Source: Chara braunii
Lineage: Eukaryota > Streptophyta > Charophyceae > Charales > Characeae
NCBI GenBank assembly: GCA_003427395.1
Contig: BFEA01000791.1
Span: 3,894-42,002 of the forward strand
Direction: 5' to 3'
Length of the DNA: 38,109 nucleotides
The translations under genes were made by a program, and so were the position numbers. Position 1 is the stretch's first letter, and each line of letters opens with the position of its first letter. The notes under the pieces were generated by a model. The model saw nothing but the letters and a program-made list of their open reading frames with translations, was not told the DNA's origin and searched no databases. This document shows, piece after piece, positions 1-8,589 of the stretch.

Positions 1-61
<61 letters not shown>

Positions 62-75
62 TCTCTCTCTCTCTC
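1..75. repeat. (CT)n microsatellite
   Basis: Almost uninterrupted CT dinucleotides run from the window edge, so the true length is unknown. The tract faces an inverted partner, a (GA)n tract at 23147-23206, across the inverted repeats at 76-148 and 23075-23147. Confidence 0.97.
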
Positions 76-148
76 TTGTGCGAGCTCGTAGTCTCATTGA
101 TTTGGCTACCTTAGGGATGCGTTCCCCGCGCCCGCGCGGTAGACAATT
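76..148 (+). repeat. left arm of ~72-bp inverted repeat next to GA/CT tract
   Basis: The segment beginning TTGTGCGAGCTCGTAG and ending GCGGTAGACAATT is the reverse complement, with a few mismatches, of 23075-23147. Each arm abuts a dinucleotide tract. With the retroelement at 585-23037 removed, the arms would lie about 470 bp apart, which suggests the ends of a ~0.7-kb non-autonomous element or an inverted duplication. No transposase was seen. Confidence 0.75.
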
Positions 149-420
149 TTGAGAAGACGGGCTTCAACGCCTGGGCCTGAGTGTCCTTTTGCAGTTCACA
201 TGCCCTCACTTTGGTTTGGGTTCCGCTTCCACTTGTGGACCCGTCCAACGCCCCCCACTTCTTTTTGGGGTCCACTTCTACCCGAGGACCGGTCCTTCCT
301 TTTTCCAAAAGTCCCGGCTCTACCAGAGCTCGTTGTAGGTAGTCCGCAATTTTGGCAAGGACCGGTTCCCCAAATTGTTTTGCCCCCTAAGAACCCACTT
401 TGCATCCTGGTCACCCCTCG
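149..420. other. unclassified spacer, no gene
   Basis: GC-rich sequence with repeated TTTTGGGG/CCAC-like words. The short ORFs here show no recognisable domain and overlap each other on both strands. It may be the body of the repeat bounded by the inverted arms at 76-148 and 23075-23147. Confidence 0.4.
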
Positions 421-584
421 CCAAAAATGCGACACCTTGACACAGACGCCGAACCCCAGTAAACCGCAGCCTTAGGGCTGCGAACTCCCTGCCGGTGTCC
501 ATGCGCAAGGCTGCGGATTTGAACCCACAACCCCATACCACAATGCGCATTTACAACCGGTTCTCTAACCAGGGAGCTGCCCGG
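421..584 (-). repeat. tRNA-derived SINE-like module, disrupted copy (left part)
   Basis: On the minus strand this reads as a tRNA-like sequence. An A-box-like stretch TGGTTAGAGAACCGG lies at 571-557 and a B box GGTTCAAATCC at 525-515, with about 31 nt between them as in tRNA genes. The T-arm around the B box can pair, but the acceptor arm does not close, so it is tRNA-derived rather than a tRNA gene. It aligns nearly base for base with 36500-36662. The copy is broken at 584 by the LTR element and continues at 23038. Confidence 0.75.
581..584. repeat. target-site duplication, left copy (CCGG)
   Basis: The four bases CCGG directly before the 5' LTR start TGTCGG recur directly after the 3' LTR end CGACA at 23038-23041. 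In the uninterrupted paralogue CCGG occurs once (36659-36662), which fixes the duplication at 4 bp. Confidence 0.88.
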
Positions 585-1314
585 TGTCGGTGCGAATACC
601 CTTACAAGGGTACTCGCACTGGGTTTTTGCAGGTGACAAGGAAGTGGGTCAATTCATAATTAATGGGAAGACCCCGCGAGTTGCAGGGGTTCGTGGACTA
701 AAGATTCGACGGTAACGTCTAGGATTAGAGAGTGTGTGGGCGCGCAGGTTTGAGGCCCGCACGATTTTTCTCTCTTTAATCGCAATGGAAGACGTGGCGT
801 GGATTCCGATCGACGTGCTTTATTATAACAGTTGTTTTGTTTTGATTAAACTGACTAACCTAGGCGCGCTCTTTTCTCTGGTTCCGCGTGGTACGTTGGA
901 CGGTTCAGTGAGCCTGTGGACTTACGCGGAATCTAGATGATGGGACCTGATGGATTCGATTAGGAAAGGGTAGCCGCGGCACGGTAGGTAGCCGGGCGCA
1001 GATTTTTCGGTGGTCTTTTGTGCGAATACGGGCCGGGAAGTGGCATGGGGCGGTTCTTGGCCCCAAAAGTCGTGTGCTACCTCTTTATTAGAAGATTCGA
1101 GCCCGCTGTTACCAGGCTCGGGCTTAGCCCTATAGGTTACAGCATCGGACCGGTACGCAGCAGACGCAGGGATCAAGGCCAACAGCATGTAGTAAAGGAG
1201 CAGAGCGCGACGAAAAGGCTTGAGAGGTTGATGGTCTTATAAAACTATCCCCCTCGCCTTTTGCTATCACAGGGGCCGAGAGGAGTGTCGTGGTCCCTGC
1301 CGGACTACCGCTCG

Positions 1315-1318
<4 letters not shown>
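585..1318 (+). other. LTR left segment, non-coding
   Basis: The start of the LTR can fold into a hairpin (TGCGA/TCGCA and ACCCTT/AAGGGT arms, 590-617). The segment is shared with 19919-20616, although the 3' copy lacks about 28 bp near 1056-1085. Short ORFs here are not conserved between the two LTRs and look fortuitous. No gene is visible. Confidence 0.7.

Positions 1319-1371
<53 letters not shown>
1319..1371. repeat. (TA)n microsatellite in 5' LTR
   Basis: About 26 TA units. The same tract in the 3' LTR (20617-20692) is longer and runs straight into the assembly gap, so it is the likely cause of the gap. Confidence 0.97.
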
Positions 1372-1375
<4 letters not shown>

Positions 1376-1553
1376 TCTTTTTTTTTTTGGTAATTATTAC
1401 TATCGCGCCTGTATGTGGACGCGAAAACACAGTGGGTACACCCATGAACTGTTGAAATACAGATCCGTGTTCGAACTGAGATGATGGAACCTAATGAGTA
1501 AAACTATATATTCTGGATCACCTGGGGCTGGTTGCCTCTGCGGCCCAGACGTG

Positions 1554-1653
1554 GTCCTTCAGGACATCCGTTAAAAGTGAAAACGATACAGAGAAGTTTA
1601 GCATGGCCCCTCCGCAAGGATGACGTGCATAAATTGGGAAAAGGTCCCAGTGC
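1554..1653 (+). pseudogene. U6 snRNA-like sequence inside the LTR
   Basis: The segment follows plant U6 snRNA from its 5' stem-loop (GTCC-TTCA-GGAC, 1554-1565) to the 3' end (GGTCC, ~1643). The spliceosomal core is intact: ACAGAGA in CGATACAGAGAAG, the AGC triad in TTTAGCATGG, and the internal stem-loop region with GCAAGGATGAC. By eye it differs from the plant consensus at about 11 of ~95 positions, including G to C in the internal stem-loop. No T-run terminator follows directly; the first TTTT is ~1660-1663. A CTATATATT box lies ~46 nt upstream, further than the usual plant U6 TATA. It may be a retrotransposed or captured U6, in the same sense as the element. Confidence 0.88.
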
Positions 1654-2044
1654 GCTGGCCTTTTCTCTTTCCCATTCTCGCGTTGTTAGAGTCGGGCCGC
1701 AGCGAGATATCGAGACCGCCGGGACTGCGCTAAGGGATTGTGCAGAGTCGGTAGGAACTCTCGTTGATGAGAGTAGTAAGCGCAAGCGATAGGAGCGCGA
1801 GGGGGCAACCAAGCAGGAAGGTCGCAGAGACCAGGCTGCGGAAGAACGGAGACGGTGGGCAGCCTTGCTACATGGTAGTAGGATCGAGCGCCTGTCGGGA
1901 AAACTGGCAACGAGGGAGAAGGAATTTTTGAACGGACCAGGACGGGAAAGTGACCAGGTGCATGTGAAATAAAGAGGGCGATGGCGGAGTAGAAGGGGAG
2001 ATGAGTGTGGCGAAAGGAAGAAGACACAGTTTACTCATTTGAAG
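1654..2044. other. LTR interior, no gene
   Basis: Purine-rich, GC-moderate sequence after the U6-like unit. A small hairpin CTCTC-GTTGAT-GAGAG is seen near 1757-1772. Overlapping short ORFs on both strands show no recognisable domain. Confidence 0.4.
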
Positions 2045-2484
2045 TCCGAATCGGGCCGGGAAAAGTGTTGAATAGAGGTTTTTAGGTCGGGCGAAGTTAG
2101 TGGTAGCGTTAGTTCTAGTAAAAAGTTAGTGGAAGAAGGGTTAGTAGAGGAAAGTGCTGCGCTGAGGAGTGGTGATCGCAGATATGGTGGGCTGGAGATT
2201 GCGAAGCTCGGCCGGTTCTTGACAGAATCGGGCAAATCAAGATGTTGCACGGGGGCTTTATGGGGCGGCGAGTCGATTTGAAGTGTTAGTTTGAGCGCTG
2301 GGTTAGTAAGATGAGCAGTTAGTAGAGGTAGGAGGTGCGCCAGGCTATGGCGGAAGCGGGAACGAGAGAGGGGAGGTGTTAAGAGTCTTGCTCGTTCCCT
2401 CACGGAATCGAGCGAGGAGAGTATCGATTTGGGGGATTTGTTAGGCTGCGATTTCGATGGCGTGGTCAGATTTGACAGCAGCAT
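2045..2484. repeat. degenerate ~178-bp tandem repeat, 2.5 units
   Basis: The landmark GAATCGGGC or GAATCGAGC recurs at about 2048, 2226 and 2405, spacing 178-179 bp. A minus-strand reading frame open throughout shows the same periodicity (PDSDF, PDSVKN, LDSVRE). I regard that frame as a by-product of the repeat, not as a gene. Confidence 0.55.
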
Positions 2485-2559
2485 GATGGGTTTGGCTCTA
2501 TATGGATTAAGCGCTTCGCCCGGGAACGAACTCTATTTCATATCGTAAAAATGTAATGT

Positions 2560-2736
2560 ATCTTCCCGTGCTTTAGGGGAAGATTCATCCTCATTTTGTG
2601 CATTTGGTAGGTACGGGGCAGTGATGCGTTATGGGGTGAATGGTAACAGCGGTAAAGAAGACGAAGTCAGGGAAGAAGAAAGGGGGGTAGGAGGCTTGAA
2701 TATGGCAATGTATCTTTCCATGTTCTAGCGGAAGAT
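2560..2736 (+). repeat. two related stem-loops with conserved loop
   Basis: Arms ATCTTCCC/GGGAAGAT (2560-2584) and ATCTTTCC/GGAAGAT (2712-2736) enclose similar loops (GTGCTTTAG, ATGTTCTAG). Flanking words are shared too (AATGTATCTT before, TCAT after), so this is a duplicated ~30-bp hairpin unit about 150 bp apart. Confidence 0.6.
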
Positions 2737-4212
2737 TCATATTTTGCGTGCGGCAGTAGCGTGAAGACAACAGCGGGAAAGGAAGGCAGGGAAGAAAAAA
2801 TACGTACCTGGTCTCCTCCCCTTGCGGTGGATTTATTTGATTTTGCTTCTCCCTAAGGTGAAAGTGGCGTGAAGTTGGCCCGGAGTACGACCACTTACCT
2901 GGGAGTCACGAGTGAAAAGAAGCGGGTAGATAAACGAGTAGAGACGAGGGATAAGGGGTTACTCACCTGGCCGAAGTGCCTTGGTACTAGTAAGGACGTC
3001 GGCCAACTGCGAAAGTCACGTACAAGAGCACAGTATCGAGCGGTTGGTACAAGTGCGGGCCGGATGTTGTTCATTGTGCTGTTTTTACTTAATCTGGTGA
3101 GAGTAGGTGATCTGGTTGCGTAAGGCTATGTGGCCTTACAAGGGGAGGAGGTGATACGTACCTGGGAGGGAGAGTGTGCGCCCTTTCGAGACAGGAAGAA
3201 CCAAGACGAAGCTGCAGAGTCAATAGATTACCTGTGGCCGTCAACTGTTGTAGAGCAAGGGGCACCATGCCTGTTGTTCTCCCATCAGGCTACTACTGTA
3301 TGTGCGTCTGACTTCTGTTGTCTTGGCCAGCTGAAAAGGCTCGGCGTGTGAGTATTGCAGCCCAAACACCACGGGCTACTATGCTGGTATAGGTGACCAT
3401 TATGAGTTACTAGATACTTGCTGCTTCCGTTGCTGTGCGCTCTGCTGGTTACTTCAGCTGTGTCACTTGCTACAGCAGTTTACTCTGGACTGCTGTGCCA
3501 TTCTGAGCACGACTGTTTGAAGCCGCAAGACGTTAGTTTCGTCAGGGGAGGCAGTGGAATAGTGTCAAGGAAGGTTGTTGCTGCAGCAAGGTGGAGCGGT
3601 AGCGAAGGGAGTTAGTGCTGCGAGTTGGGACTACCTCAGACGAGTCTACTTCGGCAGACCGACTTCGGTTTGACCGAGCTGTTACTTGACCGCCATTGCG
3701 GGGCCATTAACACCAAGGTTTCAAGGCCCTCTCCTGAGAGTTGAGTTGTACCTCTCTTGGATCTCGAGTGTCTGAAAATTTCTCTCTCTATCTTTCTAAA
3801 TCTAAGTCTAGTCTAGTCCTGAGAGGAAGGCGGCAGGCGGGATTGCAACCCGTAGGACCGCAGCAAGGCCTTGTGGAGGTTATCCCACCGATTGTGGGAG
3901 CTCCGCCGGAACTCAGAAGGAGTTTTGGAGGCGAGGAACCAAGAGGTAACCTTCCCTTTCCTTTTATATACCCAGTTATAACCCATATTTGTATTTCCTT
4001 TTATATTTTGACTGATTATACTGCGTGCATCCTGTATTTTGACTTTGATTTGACTTTCAGGATCTGAACTCAGACTAAGTAAAAGAATGTATGCGCAATC
4101 TCAGTTTCAGTTTTTTTGGTTGTGTGAAAGCAGATTTGTATCAGACAAGGGGTTGCATCTGGGGAAGGATGGGAGGAAGGTGGTTTTGCATGCTAATTTG
4201 ATTGGGTCATTA
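2737..4212. other. LTR interior with repeated TACCTGG words, no gene
   Basis: The word ACCTGG or ACCTGTGG recurs at about 2807, 2897, 2967, 3161 and 3231, sometimes within GGGAGGAGG-TGATACGTACCTGGG. A TATA-like CTTTTATATACCC lies at 3962-3973. ORFs of 60-108 codons in this stretch have no recognisable domain. No gene is claimed. Confidence 0.4.
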
Positions 4213-5095
4213 AGGTTGGGGAGTCCCCATAAGTTTGGGGAACCCCAGTGCTTTGTTTTATTTTGGTCTTGCATGGAGAAGTCAGACCCTTCTATAAGTT
4301 TAGAGGGTCTGATTACTCTGGAGGCTGGGAAGTCCCTATAAGTTTGAGGAGACCCGGGCTGTGGTTTGCTTGGAGGGTTGGGCCGCTCTATAAGTTTAGG
4401 TGGTCTGACTGCTCTGGCTTGTGAGGGCTGGTTGTGGATGACTTTTCAGGGACCAAGTGCATTCTGTAAGTTCAGGTGTCTTGGTCGTCTTGCTTATTTT
4501 GGGTTTTCTTCAGTTTATTTGTTTTTTGAACGAGGAGGTCTGAGTTGTTCTATAAATTTAGGTGGCACAGTCTCTTCCTGCTTTATTCTGAGAAAATTAA
4601 CTTGACAAAGGGCAGATTGTTCTGTAAATTCAGGTGATCTAGCCCAATGCCACACACAGAATGGATCAGAGAGAAATTAATCAGGCAGAGAGTCAGACTG
4701 TTCTGTAAGTTCAGGTGGTCTGACTCAAAGCCTCGCACATGCTGGAACCCAAAGGTTACAACTTGGCTATACTTTACTATTATTTTATTTAAGAACGAGG
4801 TAAATCAGACTATTCTATAAGTTTAGGTGGTCTAACTATAGTCTATCACAACTTGAAAAAAGTACAATTAAGAATAAGATTGATGGTAAGCTGGGGCAGA
4901 TGTTAGCTCAGCCATATGCAACCTTAGAAGACAAAGGGAAGACAGATACATATAACTTGGATAACTTAAACAGTTTAGGGTGACTAGAATAGTCTAGTCA
5001 TATGCCCAAAAGAAGAGAGAAGTAGTTGTGCCCTCTGTTTGTGTATATTCATTGGCAAAGTTAGGCTCATTCCATAAGTTTGGGTGGCCTGACTT
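4213..5095 (+). repeat. array of ten stem-loops with conserved loop TCTRTAAGTTYAGG
   Basis: The loop core TAAGTT/TAAATT occurs at 4230, 4295, 4339, 4391, 4467, 4553, 4625, 4706, 4818 and 5075. Each is flanked by arms that pair although their sequences differ. Examples are TCAGACCC/GGGTCTGA (second), GACCAAG/CTTGGTC (fifth), GGGC+AGAT/ATCT+GCCC (seventh) and GAGTCAGAC/GTCTGACTC (eighth). In the tenth, AAGTTAGGCT pairs with GGCCTGACTT using G-U pairs. The first is a long GC hairpin, TGGGG..TCCCC/GGGGA..CCCCA. An inner TCTA/TAGA or TCTG/CAGG pair is also kept. Compensatory change around a fixed loop suggests selection on, or templated spread of, a folded unit. Spacing is irregular (44-257 bp). 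Function unknown. Confidence 0.85.
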
Positions 5096-5339
5096 TATGC
5101 CTTATGTAAGCTGGGAATAAAGAGTTAAGTTACCAAAGGATTATGAATTATTGTTTGCCCAAAATGAACTTGGAATGGTTGGAGTACTTACCTTTATGGT
5201 TTGGCCTGCGTGTGGCTGAATGAGGTTACCACTTGGTCTGAGTGTCAGTTTGATAGGTACTTGCTTTAGTTGCTCGGCACGTGCTAGAGCAATAGGAGTT
5301 AGTTTCAATTCCTGCATTTTCTGTGACAACTTTTTTTCA

Positions 5340-5960
5340 CTTAGATCAACTCTCGCATTTTTTGAAATTTTTTCTTATACTTGGCTTTGTATAAATCTTG
5401 GCAAACTACTTTCTCTACGGGAAGCGCTGCCGAAATTTCTACAAATCCAAGGAATTGGTTAATTTTTGACTTGTCAAAGTCCGGCTTTGTCTTTTCTTAA
5501 TATCTGACCGAGTAAAAATCTGGAAAGTCTCTTTTTTTAAAGGGAGTACTGTCTTAATTTTTGCTAATTCAGGGAGTTAGACAAAATTTGACTTTGAGAA
5601 GTCAAAGTTACTTTCAAATTCTGGACTTAGCCTTGTATAAATTTTAGAATATCACATTTCTAAAGGGAGTGCTGCCAAAATTTCTGCAAAACTAAGGAGT
5701 TAGTTAAATCTTGTCTAAAATTGAACTCGAATTGTCTTTTTGAGTTCATATTTGACTTAGTGTAAATCTGGGAAGTCTCCCTTTCTAAAGGGGGTGCTGC
5801 CCAAATTTCTACTAATTAAGGGAGTTAGACAGAATTTGACTTTCCAGAGTTAAAGATTATTTCTGCCTTCGTATTTGGACTTATATAAATGATGGAAAAA
5901 CATTTTTCCTACGGGAAGCGCTGCCGAAATTTTCTTAGTTTAGAGGAGTTAGATTGTATG
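5340..5960 (+). repeat. five ~123-bp degenerate tandem repeats
   Basis: The landmark TACGGGAAGCGCTGCCGAAA or TAAAGGGAGTGCTGCCAAAA occurs at 5416, 5538, 5661, 5786 and 5910, spacing 122-125 bp. Each is followed by TTTCTRCWAAT and RGGAGTTAG. First and last units share the TACGGGAAGCG version, the middle three the TAAAGGG version. Units also carry TTTGACTT and a TATAAAT word. Non-coding. Confidence 0.85.
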
Positions 5961-7026
5961 TTGACAGGTGGCGATTCTGGTAGTCCACTCTGGATAGGGG
6001 AGATTTTGCCATAAGTCTAACTTTCTTTGGGCGCTTGCTTAGAGGTAAGCTTAGATATAGTTCACTAGAATAATTTGGGTAAAATCATGATATGGAGATT
6101 GTTCTCCATAGACTTATAGGTTTAGCCTGGGGCATTGACCTGTCATGTGTTACAGGTCATCTTGATCGTTTGATTCAAGTTCGGGACTAGATCCATCTTG
6201 ATCCCTTGAGGGTCTCATCTGTTATCACTGATAACAGGTCGGTTGCCGATTCGTCGGTTTACGACTCAATTTCAACTCACCCTCTGTACTCAACCTAAAA
6301 GGCTTTAGCCCTGGTGATTTCATTGTTTCATTAAGGTTTCATCCGGACTTTTATTGAATGGTCATTTAACAGAAGTACTGAGTATTTAATTATGGTTGGT
6401 TGGACACGAGGTTGGGGCTTGCATGGCTAAAGCGAGGGGTCTGAGTGTTGGGGATGGTTAGGGTTGACTCCGTGTGGTGCGTGGACCGTTGTTTGACACT
6501 TTGATGTGATTACAGGTATGTGTTGTGGCTTAGATTCTGGATTTGATTGCCTGCAGTTACATATATACATATGGTTGTGAGGAACCTTACTCAGACTGTG
6601 AAAAGTGATCGTCACATACTTACCCATTTACATATGCATACATGGGTGTACCTTGGATGAATGTTTGCATGGCCTAAGGGGCCCCGTGCTAAAAGCCTGC
6701 TGAGAGGTTTAGACTGAGAGGCATGGGGAAGACCCTTATTTTTACTTGTTTGCTTCTTGGGGGGTTTTCTTAGTCGGACGTTGGTCCTGGGCCGGGATTC
6801 AAAGTCCTTGTCCAGGACATCCCAAGCCCTAGACTCCGTAGGGGAGGGATTCCCCCTCGCGCAGGGCCTATCTGGACTGCCCGTCGAGGCACCCCACCCT
6901 GAAGGCGGAAATGTCGCGAGGGCCGAACGGCATGTCCTTCAGCCGTTCAATATCGTGTGGGGTAACCCCTCACGATATATTCCTTCAGCCATTCAATATC
7001 GTGAGGTCGGAGCCGCGATTACCACG
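5961..7026. other. LTR interior with hairpins, no gene
   Basis: Perfect inverted arms are TGACCTGT/ACAGGTCA (6136-6159), CTGTTATC/GATAACAG (6219-6237) and ATATCGTG/CACGATAT with GGGG/CCCC inside (6950-6978). CCTTCAGCC-TTCAATATCGTG occurs twice (6936 and 6982). ORFs near 6757-7297 cross the LTR homology boundary and show no domain. Confidence 0.5.
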
Positions 7027-7742
7027 TATGACTGGCATCGTTGGTTGGTATGAGACTGGCCTGCAGCTGCGCGAGTTAATATTAGAATCCCCCGCGCGAA
7101 GTTTCGTCGTCCTAGCGTCTAAAAGTTATGGGATCAAAGGGACCCCCACATATGCACGAACGCTTGGGATTACTAAAGGTCGCTGGCACCACCCGAAAAG
7201 GGGAGGGTACCCCAAGGTCATGTTTTCTTTTGGAATAAGGGAACCTTCAACCTATTTTTTCTTGCTTTTTAGAGATTTTTATGGTTGGACATTGTAGTCC
7301 GTGGCAGCCGTCAAAGTCAAACCCCTTGACTTTTGTCGAGGCCCGAAGTGGGGCCCATCTCCAGGGCAGTAAGAAATGACTGTCACCACAGGTATGGACC
7401 TGTGTACCACCCACTCTGCACAGGGTGCAGAAGAGGGTGTGTGGTCTTCAACCGCGCATGGCGGTTGTCCAGCGTCGAGAGATTAACCCTCAAAGCGCGT
7501 GTCATCCGACACTTGAGTGCCGAATGCGACCCTCGAGATTAACGAGGACCGCATGAGTATGGGTACTACATAGTACGCCATCATTGCGACAACTTGCGTA
7601 CGCTTGCATTGCGAGTCGATATGAGTTAGCCCTGCGCCCACGCGGTTTTTATATCAAGTCTCGCGCGCGACACCTATCCGAACTCCGCGTCGGAAAATTA
7701 TGGGATGGCTACCGTGGGGCTAGGAGCGTTGTCGCGTTGTTC

Positions 7743-7743
<1 letters not shown>

Positions 7744-7787
<44 letters not shown>
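7744..7787. repeat. (TG)n microsatellite in 5' LTR
   Basis: About 22 TG units, matched by a longer tract at 22524-22580 in the 3' LTR. Confidence 0.97.
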
Positions 7788-7791
<4 letters not shown>

Positions 7792-8149
7792 GTAAAGTGG
7801 TGTGCGCGTGGTGTGTGGGATGCGTCCTAGTCGACCGACGTCGAGTCGCGCTTGGGAGCTCAGCCCCCCAAGATGTCGGTTCGCGTGCGGGTCCGATAAA
7901 GGCGTATTACCGCGCGTACACCCTATGCTACAGCGAACGAGAAACGCCCTCGGCTGGTCCACCTCTGCGATTGCAACTGATTAGCTTTCGTATTGTGGAC
8001 TGGTAGCTCGGCGGGGATACGCCCACCAAAGGGAGGTGACAGCTCCCGTAAGGTGGAGGTAAGTCGTGCCTCGCGTAGGCACTATCCTGTCGTAGGGGCT
8101 CGCGAGAGGTATGGATGGCGCACTCGGTCGGAGCGGCTTGCGGAAGCTC

Positions 8150-8158
8150 TATATATAT
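8150..8158 (+). promoter_or_regulatory. candidate LTR TATA box
   Basis: TATATATAT lies about 95 bp before the LTR end and is retained in the 3' LTR (22941-22948) within otherwise diverged sequence. If used, transcription would start near 8180, leaving a short R-U5 of roughly 65 nt. The position fits LTR promoters. It is inferred from the motif alone. Confidence 0.5.
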
Positions 8159-8249
8159 TTGCGATGAGGATTTAGACCAACTCCTGCGTGACGAGGCTGG
8201 GAGGGTCACGCGCTGCCCTGTGCGATGTCGGACCAATGGGCTCGGCAGG

Positions 8250-8268
8250 TGGCGCCGTTGCCGGGGAT
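8250..8268 (+). promoter_or_regulatory. primer-binding site, tRNA-Asp
   Basis: TGGCGCCGTTGCCGGGGAT begins 2 bp after the LTR end. It is complementary to the CCA end of plant tRNA-Asp, the primer used by the Athila/Tat side of plant Ty3/Gypsy. It fixes the 5' LTR end at 8247 and the element's orientation. Confidence 0.93.
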
Positions 8269-8381
8269 AACGGAAGCCTACCGTTGTTCCTGGTGGAACG
8301 ACATCCGGGTATGAGATTGAATGGGAATAGGCATAAAGGAATGACGAGAGGGTAGGGAAAATAATGAGTGATTAAGTGTAG

Positions 8382-8562
8382 GTAAGGGAAACTTAGTAAC
8401 TTTATATGTTCGTTTGTTTGCCTACCTAATCTAGGAAGACTATGAGGGACGGTCGTATCCGCTTCAGGTAAAGATTATGAGGAAGTTAGATAGGGGCAAC
8501 GGGATAGACCCTGTTGAGGTAGAATGCTGAATAGGTGAGTGTCCTTGTTCTTCTTCTGACAG
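8382..8562 (+). other. candidate leader intron upstream of gag
   Basis: The leader holds donor-like sites AG|GTAAGG (8381/8382) and CAG|GTAAAG (8467/8468). A strong acceptor follows: a pyrimidine run and TCTGACAG|G ending at 8562, 27 nt before the gag ATG. Removal would leave a short leader directly before gag. Based on consensus signals only. Confidence 0.4.
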
Positions 8563-8589
8563 GAAGCTTGAAAATAGAGGTCTGTCAAG

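Larger units (their letters stand above)
585..8247 (+). repeat. 5' LTR (7.66 kb, possibly containing a nested insertion)
   Basis: The outer parts match the 3' LTR: 585-1318 with 19919-20616, and 7027-8247 with 21810-23037. The ends form a TGTCG...CGACA inverted repeat, and the right end is 2 bp from the primer-binding site. In the first ~143 aligned columns I count 8 differences, 7 of them transitions. The middle (about 1372-7026) has no counterpart in the sequenced part of the 3' LTR, where an N gap falls at the same (TA)n tract. The middle is therefore either true LTR lost in the gap or an insertion into the 5' LTR. Confidence 0.88.

Noticed and set aside
515-571. Functional tRNA gene
   Set aside because: A and B boxes are present, but the acceptor arm does not pair and the same module recurs as a repeat.
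580-584. 5-bp target duplication
   Set aside because: The fifth base differs (CCCGG before, CCGGG after), and the empty site supports 4 bp exactly.
2035-2484. 149-codon minus-strand ORF in the LTR
   Set aside because: Its repeats follow the 178-bp DNA repeat and it has no recognisable domain.
4213-5960. CRISPR-like array
   Set aside because: Spacing is irregular, the repeats are hairpins with variable arms, and the context is a eukaryotic retroelement.
7584-8006. 140-codon ORF in the 5' LTR
   Set aside because: It crosses the (TG)n tract, and the 3' LTR copy does not keep it open.
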